Shown in pieces: positions 1-7,905 of a stretch of 64,000 nt of DNA (the stretch's first letter is position 1; each line of letters begins with the position of its first letter). A program made the translations under genes and the position numbers. The stretch comes from Sphingobium sp. CCH11-B1 (GTDB lineage: Bacteria; Pseudomonadota; Alphaproteobacteria; Sphingomonadales; Sphingomonadaceae). Below the pieces are notes generated by a model, which saw only the letters and a program-made list of their open reading frames with translations, was not told the DNA's origin and ran no database searches. The DNA lies in NCBI RefSeq assembly GCF_001556865.1, contig NZ_LSJY01000009.1:7823-71822 (forward strand). Direction: 5' to 3'.

Positions 1-1
1 G

Positions 2-751
2 GTCGATGCCTTCCCCGGCCGCACCTTCCCGGCCCGCGTGACCCGCGTGAATGTGGGCTCCAATGGGTCGAGCAGCAGCTCTTCCTCCACCGCCAGCAGC
101 ACGACCGCCAGCACCACGGGAACCGTGGTCGCCTATACCGCCGTGTTGAGCGTCGATAATGGCGACGAAATCCTTCGGCCGGGGATGACCGCGACCGCCG
201 ACATCGTGACGCAGGAACTGCGCGACGTGCTGCTGGTCCCGAACAGCGCGCTGCGGTTCAAGCCGAGCAGCGGCGCAGGACAGGGCGGCGGCATCACCAG
301 CGTCCTGCCCGGCCCTCGTCGCTTCCGCCGGGGCGGCGCGGACCGCCAGGTCAATTTCGGCGCGGGCAGCAGCCAGACCGTCTATATCGTGGGCGAGGAT
401 GGAAACCCCAAGCCGCTGCAGGTGGTCGTTGGCGCGAGCGACGGCGCGCGCACCGTCATCACCGGCGGCGACCTGAAGCCCGGCATGCGCGTCATCACCG
501 GCCAGCTTGCCAAGGGCCAAGAGGCGCCGGCGGAAGACCAGCGCGATCAGGGTGCCGACCGCAAGGCGCCGGGCGACGGCGAACGGCAGCGCAATCCTGC
601 GGCGAACGGACGGCCCGCCAGCGTCGACACGGTCGGCAATTCGGCCACCGGCTCTGGCGAACGCGCGCCGGAAACCGCGCCGGTGGCCCCATCGAATGAT
701 CGGCCGGCCCGGCCGGAAGCGCGCGGCACCGGACGGCAGGGCGGAACCTGA
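2..751 (+). CDS. MacA-like periplasmic adaptor subunit (3' part)
   Basis: The reading frame is open from the first bases of the window, so the start lies upstream. The visible part has the end of the adaptor beta-barrel domain (motifs LSVDNGDEILRPGMTATADI and LLVPNSALRF) and the membrane-proximal domain (ending TGGDLKPGMRVITGQLAKG), as in HlyD/MacA adaptors of tripartite exporters. The adaptor joins an inner-membrane ABC exporter to an outer-membrane channel. Two oddities: a Ser/Thr-rich low-complexity insert at about bases 56-122 inside the barrel region, and a long Pro/Ala/Arg/Gly-rich, probably disordered C-terminal tail after about base 510. The macB-like ATPase starts 3 bp downstream, so the genes are co-transcribed. 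Confidence 0.85.
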   Translation, partial: VDAFPGRTFPARVTRVNVGSNGSSSSSSSTASSTTASTTGTVVAYTAVLSVDNGDEILRPGMTATADIVTQELRDVLLVPNSALRFKPSSGAGQGGGITSVLPGPRRFRRGGADRQVNFGAGSSQTVYIVGEDGNPKPLQVVVGASDGARTVITGGDLKPGMRVITGQLAKGQEAPAEDQRDQGADRKAPGDGERQRNPAANGRPASVDTVGNSATGSGERAPETAPVAPSNDRPARPEARGTGRQGGT

Positions 752-754
752 TCC

Positions 755-1456
755 GTGGCGGACGATCCTATCATCTCCCTGCGCGGCGTGACCAAGGTCT
801 ATGGCGAAGGGCCAACCGCGTTCCAGGCGCTCAAGGGCATCGACCTCGACATCGTGGCGGGCGATTTCGTGGCGGTCATGGGTCCTTCGGGATCCGGCAA
901 ATCGACCACGATGAACATCCTGGGCTGTCTCGACGTGCCTTCGGGCGGGGAATTCCTGTTCAAGGGGCGACATGTCGAAAGGCTGGACCGCGACCAGCGC
1001 GCCCTGCTGCGGCGGCGCTATCTGGGTTTCGTGTTTCAGGGCTTCAACCTGCTTTCGCGCACCACCGCGCTCGAGAATGTCGAACTGCCCCTCCTCTATC
1101 GCGGCGAGGACAAGAAGCTGCGCTACGAGATGGGGATGGCCGCGCTCGACAAGGTGGGCCTGAAACAATGGTGGGACCATACGCCCGCTGAACTGTCGGG
1201 CGGGCAACAGCAGCGCGTCGCCATCGCTCGCGCGATCGTGACCCAGCCCGATGTGCTGCTGGCGGACGAACCCACCGGCAACCTCGATTCGGAGCGATCG
1301 GTCGAGATCATGGAATTGCTGACCGATCTCAACCGGAACAGCGGCATCACCGTCCTCATGGTCACGCACGAACCCGACATGGCCGCCTTCGCCCGCACCA
1401 TCGTGCATTTCAAGGATGGCCTTGTGGAGCGGATCGAACAGGGAGTGGCGGCGTGA
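755..1456 (+). CDS. MacB/LolD-type ABC transporter ATP-binding protein
   Basis: This 233-residue ATPase has a Walker A motif GPSGSGKST (residues 43-51), a Q-loop (FVFQGFNLL), an ABC signature LSGGQQQR (147-154), Walker B with LLADEPTGNLD (about 168-178) and a switch histidine in VTHEPD. This is the MacB/LolD/FtsE class that drives mechanotransmission exporters rather than classical importers. The start is GTG, 3 bp after the adaptor stop; no in-frame ATG fits better. The permease follows about 90 bp later. In E. coli MacB the ATPase and permease are fused; here they are separate, as in many YknXYZ-type systems. The substrate (antibiotic, peptide or lipid) cannot be read from the sequence. Confidence 0.92.
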   Translation: MADDPIISLRGVTKVYGEGPTAFQALKGIDLDIVAGDFVAVMGPSGSGKSTTMNILGCLDVPSGGEFLFKGRHVERLDRDQRALLRRRYLGFVFQGFNLLSRTTALENVELPLLYRGEDKKLRYEMGMAALDKVGLKQWWDHTPAELSGGQQQRVAIARAIVTQPDVLLADEPTGNLDSERSVEIMELLTDLNRNSGITVLMVTHEPDMAAFARTIVHFKDGLVERIEQGVAA

Positions 1457-1547
1457 GAGCGGCGACGCACAAATCTTCTCTTCATCGCGCAGGAGGATGT
1501 GAGGCCCTGGCCACGGACAGGCCTGGGGGGAAGAGGAAAGGCATGTC

Positions 1548-2753
1548 ATGCTAGGCACGACCGTCATCCTCGCCTTCCGGGCGATCAACCGGCACAAGCT
1601 GCGCAGCTTCCTGACCACGCTTGGCATCATCATCGGCGTGGCGGCTGTCGTGACGATGGTGACGCTGGGCAATGGCGCGACGGCGGCAGTGCGCGAGCAG
1701 ATCAGTTCGCTGGGCGCGAACGTGCTCCAGCTGCGCCCAGGCCAGGGTTTCGGGCGCGGCGGCGGCGGCCCTCGCCCCCCCGACTTCAAGGAAGCGGACC
1801 TCACCGCTATCGAGAACCAGCTGACCGGCGTTCGCGCCGTCGCCCCGATCGTTCAGTCCAGCGGCACTGCGATCTATGAGGGCAATAACTGGTCGACCAC
1901 CGTCTATGGCACGACGTCCGCCTATTCGGAGGTGCAGCAATGGCGCGTGGCGGAGGGCCGCCTGTTTCTGCCCGAAGAAGAGGAAGCCGGCCGATCGGTC
2001 TGCATCATCGGCAATACGGTGCGCACCAACCTGTTCCAGGGGACGGAGCCGGTGGGCAAGCGGATGCGGATCAAGGGCGTGTCCTGTCAGGTCATCGGCG
2101 TGCTGACCACGCGCGGCCAGGGCGGATTTGGCGATCAGGACGATGTCGTGGTCATGCCGATCAAGTTCGTGCAGCGCCGTTTCACCGGCGACCGCGACAT
2201 CAGCCAGATCATGGTCGCGGTGGATGACGCCTACGACACCAGCACCGTGCAGGCCAGCCTGGAGGAACTGATGCGCGAGCGGCGCAAGGTGAAGCCGGGC
2301 CAGGAGGATAATTTCAACGTCTTCGACACCAAGCAGATCAGCGACACGCTGACCGGGACCACCACCATCCTGACGCAGATCGTGGGCGCGGTCGCCGCCA
2401 TTTCCCTGCTGGTCGGCGGTATCGGCATCATGAACATCATGCTCGTATCGGTGACGGAGCGCACGCGGGAAATCGGCATCCGCCTCGCCATTGGCGCGGT
2501 CGCGCGGGAAGTGCTGATGCAGTTTCTGGTCGAAGCGATCGTATTGTCCTGCCTTGGCGGGCTGATCGGCCTGTTCCTGGCGCTTGTCGCGTCGGTGTCC
2601 ATCGCGCCGCTGATGAAGGTGCCCTTCCTCTTCGATATCAAGGTGAACCTTATCGCCTTCCTCTTTTCCGCCGCCATCGGCGTGGTGTTCGGCTATTTCC
2701 CCGCGCGGCGCGCGGCGGCGCTCAATCCCATCGACGCGCTGCGGCACGAATAG
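1548..2753 (+). CDS. MacB-type ABC transporter permease
   Basis: The 401-residue permease has an N-terminal transmembrane helix (about residues 18-40, with the LRSFLTTLGIIIGVAAV motif typical of MacB), a periplasmic MacB core domain (about 45-260), and three C-terminal helices forming the FtsX-like domain, containing GGIGIMNIMLVSVTERTREIGIR and the terminal PARRAAALNPIDALRHE motif. It ought to act in the inner membrane with the upstream ATPase and adaptor to push substrates from the periplasm into an outer-membrane channel. The start ATG at 1548 follows a purine-rich ribosome site (GGGGGGAAGAGGAAAG); another ATG 5 bp upstream is out of frame and soon meets a stop. No TolC-like gene is visible downstream. 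Confidence 0.92.
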   Translation: MLGTTVILAFRAINRHKLRSFLTTLGIIIGVAAVVTMVTLGNGATAAVREQISSLGANVLQLRPGQGFGRGGGGPRPPDFKEADLTAIENQLTGVRAVAPIVQSSGTAIYEGNNWSTTVYGTTSAYSEVQQWRVAEGRLFLPEEEEAGRSVCIIGNTVRTNLFQGTEPVGKRMRIKGVSCQVIGVLTTRGQGGFGDQDDVVVMPIKFVQRRFTGDRDISQIMVAVDDAYDTSTVQASLEELMRERRKVKPGQEDNFNVFDTKQISDTLTGTTTILTQIVGAVAAISLLVGGIGIMNIMLVSVTERTREIGIRLAIGAVAREVLMQFLVEAIVLSCLGGLIGLFLALVASVSIAPLMKVPFLFDIKVNLIAFLFSAAIGVVFGYFPARRAAALNPIDALRHE

Positions 2754-2762
2754 GCGACGGCG

Positions 2763-3401
2763 ATCGACCCGGCAGCGTTCATCCAGGCGCATCTGCCCGT
2801 GACGAGCGCGCCCGGCATTCCGGAAATAAGGCTGCATGGCGCGGTGCCCACCAGCGGCCTGCACCGGCTGGCGCGGGGTGATCCGGACGGATTCGGACCG
2901 CCCTATTGGGCTTATCATTGGGGTGGCGGGCTGGCTCTTGCGCGGCATGTGATCGATCATCCGCAGCTGGTCCAGGGACGGCGGGTGGTGGATCTTGGCA
3001 CGGGATCGGGCATCGTCGCGATCGCCGCGGCCTTAAGCGGCGCATCCCGGATACTGGCGGTGGACATCGATCCGTATGCCGTCACGGCCGCCCGGCTCAA
3101 CGCGGCCCTGAACGGCACGGACATCGCCATTATGCGGGCCGACATGCTGGCAGGCCCGGTGCCGGCGACGGACCTGATCCTTGCCGGCGACTTCTATTAT
3201 GACGAAGCGCTCGCGCCCAGGGTCAGCCCTTTCCTTGAACGCTGCGTCGATGGGGGAATCGAGGTGCTGATCGGCGATCCCTGGCGTGCGCCGCTGCCCC
3301 GGGACCGGCTGGAAAAGATTGCCGATCATCTCGTGCGCGAAACCGGCGGAGCGACCAGGGAGGCCGCTGTGTTCCGTTTCCTGAACCGACGTTCAGCCTA
3401 A
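2763..3401 (+). CDS. class I SAM-dependent methyltransferase (ETFB-lysine methyltransferase-like)
   Basis: The SAM-binding motif VVDLGTGSGIVAIAAALSG and the following LAVDIDPYAV acidic loop mark a class I methyltransferase. The overall pattern (PPYWAYHWGGGLALARHVIDHP before the motif, DLILAGDFYYDE after it) resembles the ETFB lysine/nicotinamide N-methyltransferase-like group. The first canonical start is GTG at 2799, but family-like sequence (IDPAAFIQAHLPV) is readable in frame from 2763, directly after the macB stop at 2751-2753 and in the same frame. The true start is therefore uncertain: an unusual ATC codon at 2763, or GTG at 2799 with a shorter N-terminus. The target substrate is unknown. 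Confidence 0.75.
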   Translation: MDPAAFIQAHLPVTSAPGIPEIRLHGAVPTSGLHRLARGDPDGFGPPYWAYHWGGGLALARHVIDHPQLVQGRRVVDLGTGSGIVAIAAALSGASRILAVDIDPYAVTAARLNAALNGTDIAIMRADMLAGPVPATDLILAGDFYYDEALAPRVSPFLERCVDGGIEVLIGDPWRAPLPRDRLEKIADHLVRETGGATREAAVFRFLNRRSA

Positions 3402-3524
3402 ATCGGCTTTCGATACAATTTTCGACACTCTTTGCCCCTGGGTGGGACAAGCGCGCGACAAACGGCCCCTATCTCTGACTTTGACGCCGGAAAGGCGCCT
3501 GACTTTCAAGAGGAGCTAAAAGCC

Positions 3525-3890
3525 ATGATGAAGAAAATGCTGATGAGCCTGGCCGCAGCTACGCTGGTCGCGAGCCCCGTCATCACCGCGCAGGCGCAGG
3601 CCGCGCCCAACCGCGAAACCGTCCGCATCGTCAAGCAGGGGCCCCGCGGCCGGACCGTCGTTCGCCAGAAAACGGTCGTCCGCAACGACAAGCAAGGGCA
3701 TCGCTGGGCCAAAGGACAGCGGTTCGACCGGCGTTATGCGACCAGCTACCGCGTGCTCAACAACTATCGCGATTACCGCCTGTCGGCTCCGCCCCGCGGT
3801 TATCAGTGGGTCCGGTCTGGCAATGACGCAGTGCTGGTGGCGCTGACGAGTGGCGTCATCGGAGCCGTGATCGCCAGCGCGATCCGGTAA
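3525..3890 (+). CDS. RcnB-family periplasmic protein
   Basis: The 121-residue product has a Sec signal peptide (MMKKMLMSLAAATLVASPVITAQAQA) and a basic body with the RcnB-type pattern: KGQRFDRRYATSYRVLNNYRDYRLSAPPRGYQWVRSGNDAVLVA split over residues about 70-113, followed by a glycine-rich hydrophobic C-terminus. RcnB in E. coli affects nickel/cobalt homeostasis; in sphingomonads such proteins are abundant and mostly uncharacterised. ATG 3525 is chosen because AGAGGAG sits 8-10 bases upstream and the signal peptide begins there; an upstream in-frame ATG at 3432 would spoil the signal peptide. A hairpin terminator follows. Confidence 0.85.
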   Translation: MMKKMLMSLAAATLVASPVITAQAQAAPNRETVRIVKQGPRGRTVVRQKTVVRNDKQGHRWAKGQRFDRRYATSYRVLNNYRDYRLSAPPRGYQWVRSGNDAVLVALTSGVIGAVIASAIR

Positions 3891-3911
3891 AACCGACCAA
3901 CGCTTCCAATA

Positions 3912-3950
3912 TGCGGACGCCCCGGAGCCTCTCCCTCCGGGGCGTCTGCA
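3912..3950 (+). terminator. hairpin terminator after the RcnB-like gene
   Basis: A 16-base arm at 3912-3927 pairs with 3935-3950 with one wobble or mismatch, leaving a 7-base loop; the core is GACGCCCCGGAG / CTCCGGGGCGTC. No long T tract follows, so it could also be a transcript-stabilising hairpin. Confidence 0.6.
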
Positions 3951-4032
3951 TGATTTGCGTTAAGTAGCGGTTTATCAAGGATTTCAGCCTAGATGGAGAG
4001 CGCGCCGGGGGGCCAACATCTTAGGAAACATC

Positions 4033-4434
4033 ATGCCCTTGCACCAGATCATGTATATCAGCAGCGCGAAGGGCGCGATGACCGCCGAGCAATGCGCCGG
4101 CATTGCCGCCGCTTCCGCCGTGCGCAATCGTGCGGAAGACGTGACCGGATTGCTGCTGTTCAACGGCCGCCGCTTCCTTCAGGTCCTGGAAGGCCCGAAG
4201 GACGCGGTGGAGCGTGTCTATGCCCGGATCGCGAAGGACGGGCGTCATGGCGCGATCGTCACGCTGCGTGAGACAGGGATAGAGACACGCGAATTCGGTG
4301 AATGGGGCATGGCCTATGACGATCCTGCCCGCCCTTCCGACAGCCTGAAGGACAAGGTGGCCGCGCTCCTCGAACAGGCCGGCCCGTCCACCCGCGCGCA
4401 CTTCGTCGGATCAGCGGAGATGCACCGCGGTTAG
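4033..4434 (+). CDS. BLUF-domain blue-light photoreceptor protein
   Basis: Almost the whole 133-residue protein is a BLUF (FAD-binding blue-light sensing) domain. The flavin hydrogen-bond network residues Tyr8, Asn32 and Gln50, plus Trp91 and Met93, sit at the same relative spacing as AppA Tyr21, Asn45, Gln63, Trp104 and Met106 (constant offset of 13). Diagnostic motifs are MYISSA, VTGLLLFNGRRFLQVLEGP, DGRHGAIVTL and REFGEWGMAY. There is no attached output domain, so it must act through a protein partner or a C-terminal segment of about 35 residues. Its stop codon overlaps the stop of the convergent GntP-type gene. The partner is not evident from the neighbours. Confidence 0.93.
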   Translation: MPLHQIMYISSAKGAMTAEQCAGIAAASAVRNRAEDVTGLLLFNGRRFLQVLEGPKDAVERVYARIAKDGRHGAIVTLRETGIETREFGEWGMAYDDPARPSDSLKDKVAALLEQAGPSTRAHFVGSAEMHRG

Positions 4435-5831
4435 GCCAGCCCCGTCAGATAATAGACGGCGATGACCAGGAACACGGCCAGCGTCTTGATAAGCGTCAGG
4501 GCGAATATGTCCTTGTAAGCCTGCCGGTGGGTAAGACCAGTGACGGCCAGCAACGTGATGACCGCGCCGTTGTGCGGCAGGCTGTCCATGCCGCCCGACG
4601 CCATGGAGGCGATGCGGTGGAGCACCTCGCGCGGGATGCCGGCCGCGTCCCCGGTGGCGATGAACTGATCCGACATGGCGGCCAGCGCGATCGACAGCCC
4701 GCCGGACGCCGACCCGGTGATGCCGGAGAGCGAGGTGACGGTCACGGCTTCGTTGACGAGCGGGTCGGGAATGGCCCTCAACGCCTCCTTCACCATCAGG
4801 AATCCGGGCAACGCGGCGATGACCGCGCCGAAACCATATTCGACCGCAGTGTTCATCCCCGCCAGCAAGGCGCCGCCCACGGCCGCCTTCGATCCTTCGG
4901 CGAAACGCCCGGCGACAGGGCGAAATGCGAAGAGGAGAATGGTGGCGATGCCGGCGAGCAGCGCGCCTTCCACCGCCCAGAGCGCGGTCATCTGCGAGAC
5001 TTTGAGCGTCACCGGCTCGGCCATGCCGGACAGCGAAAGCGACACATATTCGCCCGGTATCCAACGTGGAATGGCCAGCGTCAGGGCAAGGTTGCCAAGC
5101 CCCACCACCAGCAGCGGCAGGAGCGCGATCAAGGGGTGGACGCGCGCTTCGTCAGAGACGGCATCGGGTTCGTTGACCAGCGTTTCCGGCGCGCCATAGC
5201 CTTCTCCCGCCGCCATGAGCCGGCGCCGTCGCCAGCCGATATAGGTCAGCCCTGCTGTCATGATGAAGGCCGATCCGATCAGCCCCAGCACCGGCGCGGC
5301 CCAGGCCGTGGTGCCGAAAAAGCTCGTCGGGATGATATTCTGGATCTGCGGCGTGCCCGGCAGCGCGTCCATGGTGAAGGTTATCGCGCCAAGGCCGATG
5401 GTGGCGGGAACGAGCCGTTTGGGAATGTCCGCTCGCCGGAACATCTCGGCCGCGAAAGGATAGACGGCAAAGACGGCGACGAAGACGGACACGCCGCCAT
5501 AGGTGAGCAGCGCCGTCACGATCATGATCGCCGGGATTGCCCGTTCCGCCCCCACCATAGCGATGACGGCCGTGACGATGGCGCGCGAGAAGCCCGACAT
5601 CTCGATAAGCTTGCCGAACAGCGCGCCAAGCAGGAAAACCGGGAAATAGAGCTTCAGGAAACTCGCCACCCGCTCCATGAAGAGGCCCGAAAAGGCGGCT
5701 GGGACTGCGGCCGGATCTGTCAGGAACACCGCCAGCATCGCCAGCAGCGGGGCCATGAGGATAACGCTCATGCCCCGATAGGCGGCGATCATCAGGAGGA
5801 TGAGCGACAGGGCTGCTATGGCGATTGGCAT
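4431..5831 (-). CDS. GntP-family permease
   Basis: The 466-residue, highly hydrophobic protein has about 12 transmembrane segments and the GntP-family hallmarks (KLYFPVFLLGALFGKLIEMSG, LLTYGGVSVFVAVFAVYPFA, MDALPGTPQIQNIIPTSFFGT). GntP proteins are proton symporters for gluconate and related hydroxy-acids; the exact substrate cannot be assigned. The gene stands alone: the BLUF gene converges on it with a 4-bp overlap, and rpsF lies divergently upstream. The start ATG at 5831 is followed at once by a signal-anchor-like helix. Length and motif content look complete. Confidence 0.88.
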   Translation of the reverse strand: MPIAIAALSLILLMIAAYRGMSVILMAPLLAMLAVFLTDPAAVPAAFSGLFMERVASFLKLYFPVFLLGALFGKLIEMSGFSRAIVTAVIAMVGAERAIPAIMIVTALLTYGGVSVFVAVFAVYPFAAEMFRRADIPKRLVPATIGLGAITFTMDALPGTPQIQNIIPTSFFGTTAWAAPVLGLIGSAFIMTAGLTYIGWRRRRLMAAGEGYGAPETLVNEPDAVSDEARVHPLIALLPLLVVGLGNLALTLAIPRWIPGEYVSLSLSGMAEPVTLKVSQMTALWAVEGALLAGIATILLFAFRPVAGRFAEGSKAAVGGALLAGMNTAVEYGFGAVIAALPGFLMVKEALRAIPDPLVNEAVTVTSLSGITGSASGGLSIALAAMSDQFIATGDAAGIPREVLHRIASMASGGMDSLPHNGAVITLLAVTGLTHRQAYKDIFALTLIKTLAVFLVIAVYYLTGLA

Positions 5832-6147
5832 GTCTCTCCCCTGCTCCCCTCCCGTTCGCCCCGAGTGGGGCTGAGCTTGTCAAAGACCCGTATCGAAGGG
5901 TCAAGCGCCTGACTATCCTTTGACAGGTCGCTTCGGCAAGCGCACTGGCTGTGCAGGACGATCGGATTTTGGAGGCAGTGCTGCGTAAACGCGCCTTGCC
6001 TTTCCCCGTCCTTTCCGTCATAGGCGCGCCTTCGTTTGGACGCCGGGGTGACTCGCCGGCCACGCGATGCATTTTTTTTAGACGACAGCCGGAGGGGCGT
6101 ACCACATGGGGTGGGCGTCAGCGATCGGCCAACAGATGAGGCTAAAC
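5832..6147. other. intergenic region between the GntP-type permease and rpsF
   Basis: No gene is supported here. It should contain the divergent promoters for the permease and for rpsF-rpsR-rplI. It holds an inverted repeat (see separate entry), an eight-T tract near 6070-6079, and the rpsF leader, which may carry an S6:S18-type regulatory hairpin (weak evidence). Confidence 0.6.
5868..5940. repeat. sphingomonad-type intergenic inverted repeat
   Basis: GCTTGTCAAAG at 5875-5885 is mirrored by CTTTGACAGGT at 5918-5928, inside text of the GAGCTTGTCxAAG kind that is commonly scattered between sphingomonad genes. That it is dispersed is from general knowledge; only this copy was noticed in the window. 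Confidence 0.45.
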
Positions 6148-6570
6148 ATGGCTCTTTACGAGCATGTGTTCCTTGCGCGCCAGGATCTGGCACAGGCGCA
6201 GGTGGACGCTCTGGCGGAAACCGCCACCAAGATCGTCGAGGATATGGACGGCAAGGTCACCAAGGTCGAGACCTGGGGCCTGCGTTCGCTCGCGTACAAG
6301 ATCGCCAAGAACCGCAAGGCGCACTATGTGATGCTGAACATCGATGCCCCTGCCGGCGTCGTCGCGGAACTGGAGCGCCAGACCCAGATCAACGAAGACG
6401 TCATCCGCTACATGACCGTAAAGGTCGATGCGCTGGAAACCGGCCCGTCGGTGATGATGCGCAAGCAGGACCGCCCCGAGCGCGGCGATCGTGGCCCGCG
6501 CGGCGACCGTGGTGATCGCGGCGATCGTGGCCCGCGCCGCGAGCGCGAAGATGCCCCGGCTGGCGAATAA
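6148..6570 (+). CDS. rpsF: 30S ribosomal protein S6
   Basis: [14 protein letters not shown] at the N-terminus and the [26 protein letters not shown] core are characteristic of S6, which binds the central domain of 16S rRNA together with S18. The protein is 140 residues; the last 30 are a charged Arg/Gly/Asp-rich tail longer than the E. coli protein, as is usual in alphaproteobacteria. ATG 6148 is chosen over an in-frame ATG at 6106 because homology begins there and GATGAGG lies just upstream. It is the first gene of the rpsF-rpsR-rplI operon. Confidence 0.98.
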   Translation: MALYEHVFLARQDLAQAQVDALAETATKIVEDMDGKVTKVETWGLRSLAYKIAKNRKAHYVMLNIDAPAGVVAELERQTQINEDVIRYMTVKVDALETGPSVMMRKQDRPERGDRGPRGDRGDRGDRGPRREREDAPAGE

Positions 6571-6584
6571 GGAGATCTGAAACC

Positions 6585-6809
6585 ATGGCACGCCCGTTTT
6601 TCCGCCGCCGCAAGAGCTGCCCCTTCGCCGCCAAGGATGCGCCGAAGATCGATTATAAGGACGTCCGTCTGCTGCAGGGCTTCGTGTCCGAGCGCGGCAA
6701 GATCGTCCCCAGCCGCATCACGGCCGTTTCGGCCAAGAAGCAGCGCGAGCTGGCCCAGGCCATCAAGCGCGCCCGTCACCTGGGCCTGCTGCCCTACATC
6801 GTGAAGTAA
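6585..6809 (+). CDS. rpsR: 30S ribosomal protein S18
   Basis: The 74-residue basic protein has the S18 core ([56 protein letters not shown]). S18 pairs with S6 on the 30S platform, and the gene follows rpsF by 14 bp with AAGGAG upstream of its ATG. rplI follows 13 bp later. The order S6-S18-L9 is the standard bacterial arrangement. Length is typical. Confidence 0.99.
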   Translation: MARPFFRRRKSCPFAAKDAPKIDYKDVRLLQGFVSERGKIVPSRITAVSAKKQRELAQAIKRARHLGLLPYIVK

Positions 6810-6822
6810 GGGAGTAGACCCC

Positions 6823-7419
6823 ATGGAAATCATCCTGCTCGAGCGTATCGAGAAGCTGGGCGCGATCGGCGACGTCGTCACCGTGAAGGACGGCTATGCC
6901 CGTAACTTCCTGCTGCCCAACAAGAAGGCGCTGCGCTCCAACGCCGCCAACAAGAAGGTCTTCGAGGCCAACCGCGCGAAGATCGAGGCGGACAATGCCG
7001 CCCGTCGTTCGGACGCCGAGAAGGCTGCCGAGGGCGTCAACGGCAAGCAGATCGTCCTGATCCGCCAGTCGTCCAACGCCGGCCAGCTTTATGGTTCGGT
7101 CGCGGTCCGTGACATCGTGGAAGCGCTGCACGCCGACGGCGTGACCAACGTCAGCAAGGCGATGATCGTGCTGGAACGCCCGATCAAGACGCTGGGCCTG
7201 TTCGACGTCAAGGTCGCGCTGCACCCCGAAGTCGTCACCACCATCTCGGTCAATGTCGCCCGCTCGCCGGACGAAGCCGACCTTCAGGCGCAGGGCGTCG
7301 ACGTGATGGCCGACCTGTTCGAAAAGGACGAGAGCGGCTTTACCGAAGACTATGATCCCAATGCCGAGCCGGGCGAAATCGCCACGGCAAGCGACGAAGA
7401 GCCGGCCGAAGAGGCCTGA
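6823..7419 (+). CDS. rplI: 50S ribosomal protein L9
   Basis: The L9 N-domain is clear (MEIILLERIEKLGAIGDVV, VKDGYARNFLLPNKKA), followed by the long connecting helix and the C-terminal 23S-binding domain (LYGSVAVRDIVEAL, GLFDVKVALHPEV). At 198 residues it is about 50 longer than E. coli L9; the extra part is an acidic Glu/Asp/Ala-rich tail, often seen in sphingomonads. It is the last gene of the operon and is followed by a strong intrinsic terminator. Confidence 0.98.
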   Translation: MEIILLERIEKLGAIGDVVTVKDGYARNFLLPNKKALRSNAANKKVFEANRAKIEADNAARRSDAEKAAEGVNGKQIVLIRQSSNAGQLYGSVAVRDIVEALHADGVTNVSKAMIVLERPIKTLGLFDVKVALHPEVVTTISVNVARSPDEADLQAQGVDVMADLFEKDESGFTEDYDPNAEPGEIATASDEEPAEEA

Positions 7420-7442
7420 CTTTTCCGGCATGTCGAAACAGG

Positions 7443-7472
7443 AAAGCCGCCCTCTCACGGGGCGGCTTTTTT
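7443..7472 (+). terminator. Rho-independent terminator after rplI
   Basis: AAAGCCGCCC (7443-7452) pairs with GGGCGGCTTT (7460-7469) around a 7-base loop, and the 3' arm runs into six Ts (7467-7472). It ends the rpsF-rpsR-rplI transcript. Confidence 0.9.
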
Positions 7473-7519
7473 GCTGAGGTTGCGCAACGGCGTGCGGTCG
7501 GGACATTCCCCAAAAAGGA

Positions 7520-7822
7520 TCAGCCCGCCTTCTTCCGCCGCGTTTCCCATCCCTTCCTGGCCGCCGCGGAGCGGTCCGCCGCCGGACGCCGCGCCGAAGC
7601 CGCGCCGCCTTCTCGCCCGCCCTTGCGGGACGACACATGGGTATCCGGCTTGCCCCGGCCCGAGCCCGACCTGTTGCCGCCGCCCGATTCCTTGTTGACC
7701 GTGGCCCAGGCCCGGCGCTCCGCCTCGTCCTTCGATACGCCGCGGTCCTCATAGCCTTCTTCGATATGGCGCGCCTTGCGTTTCTGCTTATCCGTGTAGC
7801 TGCTTTTGTCACCCTGTGGCAT
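7520..7822 (-). CDS. small basic hydrophilic protein (plasmid-stabilisation-like annotation family)
   Basis: The 100-residue, Lys/Arg-rich protein has the conserved core DKQKRKARHIEEGYEDRG and ERRAWATVNKESGGG. Homologues in sphingomonads are usually labelled plasmid stabilization protein, but no function is established. The C-terminus is rich in Ser, Gly, Ala and Arg and probably disordered. ATG 7822 is preferred because AAGGAG lies about 8 bases upstream; an in-frame ATG at 7879 lies upstream of the predicted promoter. A near-consensus EcfG promoter (TGAAC-N17-GTT on this strand) precedes it, suggesting stress induction. Confidence 0.75.
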   Translation of the reverse strand: MPQGDKSSYTDKQKRKARHIEEGYEDRGVSKDEAERRAWATVNKESGGGNRSGSGRGKPDTHVSSRKGGREGGAASARRPAADRSAAARKGWETRRKKAG

Positions 7823-7853
7823 CGAAGCTCTCCTTGATGTTGATGGCTTTTCC

Positions 7854-7878
7854 AACGCCGGGCCAACCCATGTGTTCA
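7854..7878 (-). promoter_or_regulatory. candidate EcfG promoter for the 7520-7822 gene
   Basis: On the minus strand this reads TGAAC (7878-7874), 17 bases, GTT (7856-7854), one base off the alphaproteobacterial general stress consensus GGAAC-N16/17-CGTT (the base before GTT is C). The expected start of transcription lies about 25 bases before the gene's ATG. Confidence 0.5.
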
Positions 7879-7905
7879 TATCGGTACGGCAGCGTCACGA
7901 AAGAC

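Noticed and set aside
1551-2960. Long minus-strand open frame opposite the macB-like permease gene
   Set aside because: Composition is typical of antisense frames in GC-rich DNA; the plus strand has clear MacB motifs.
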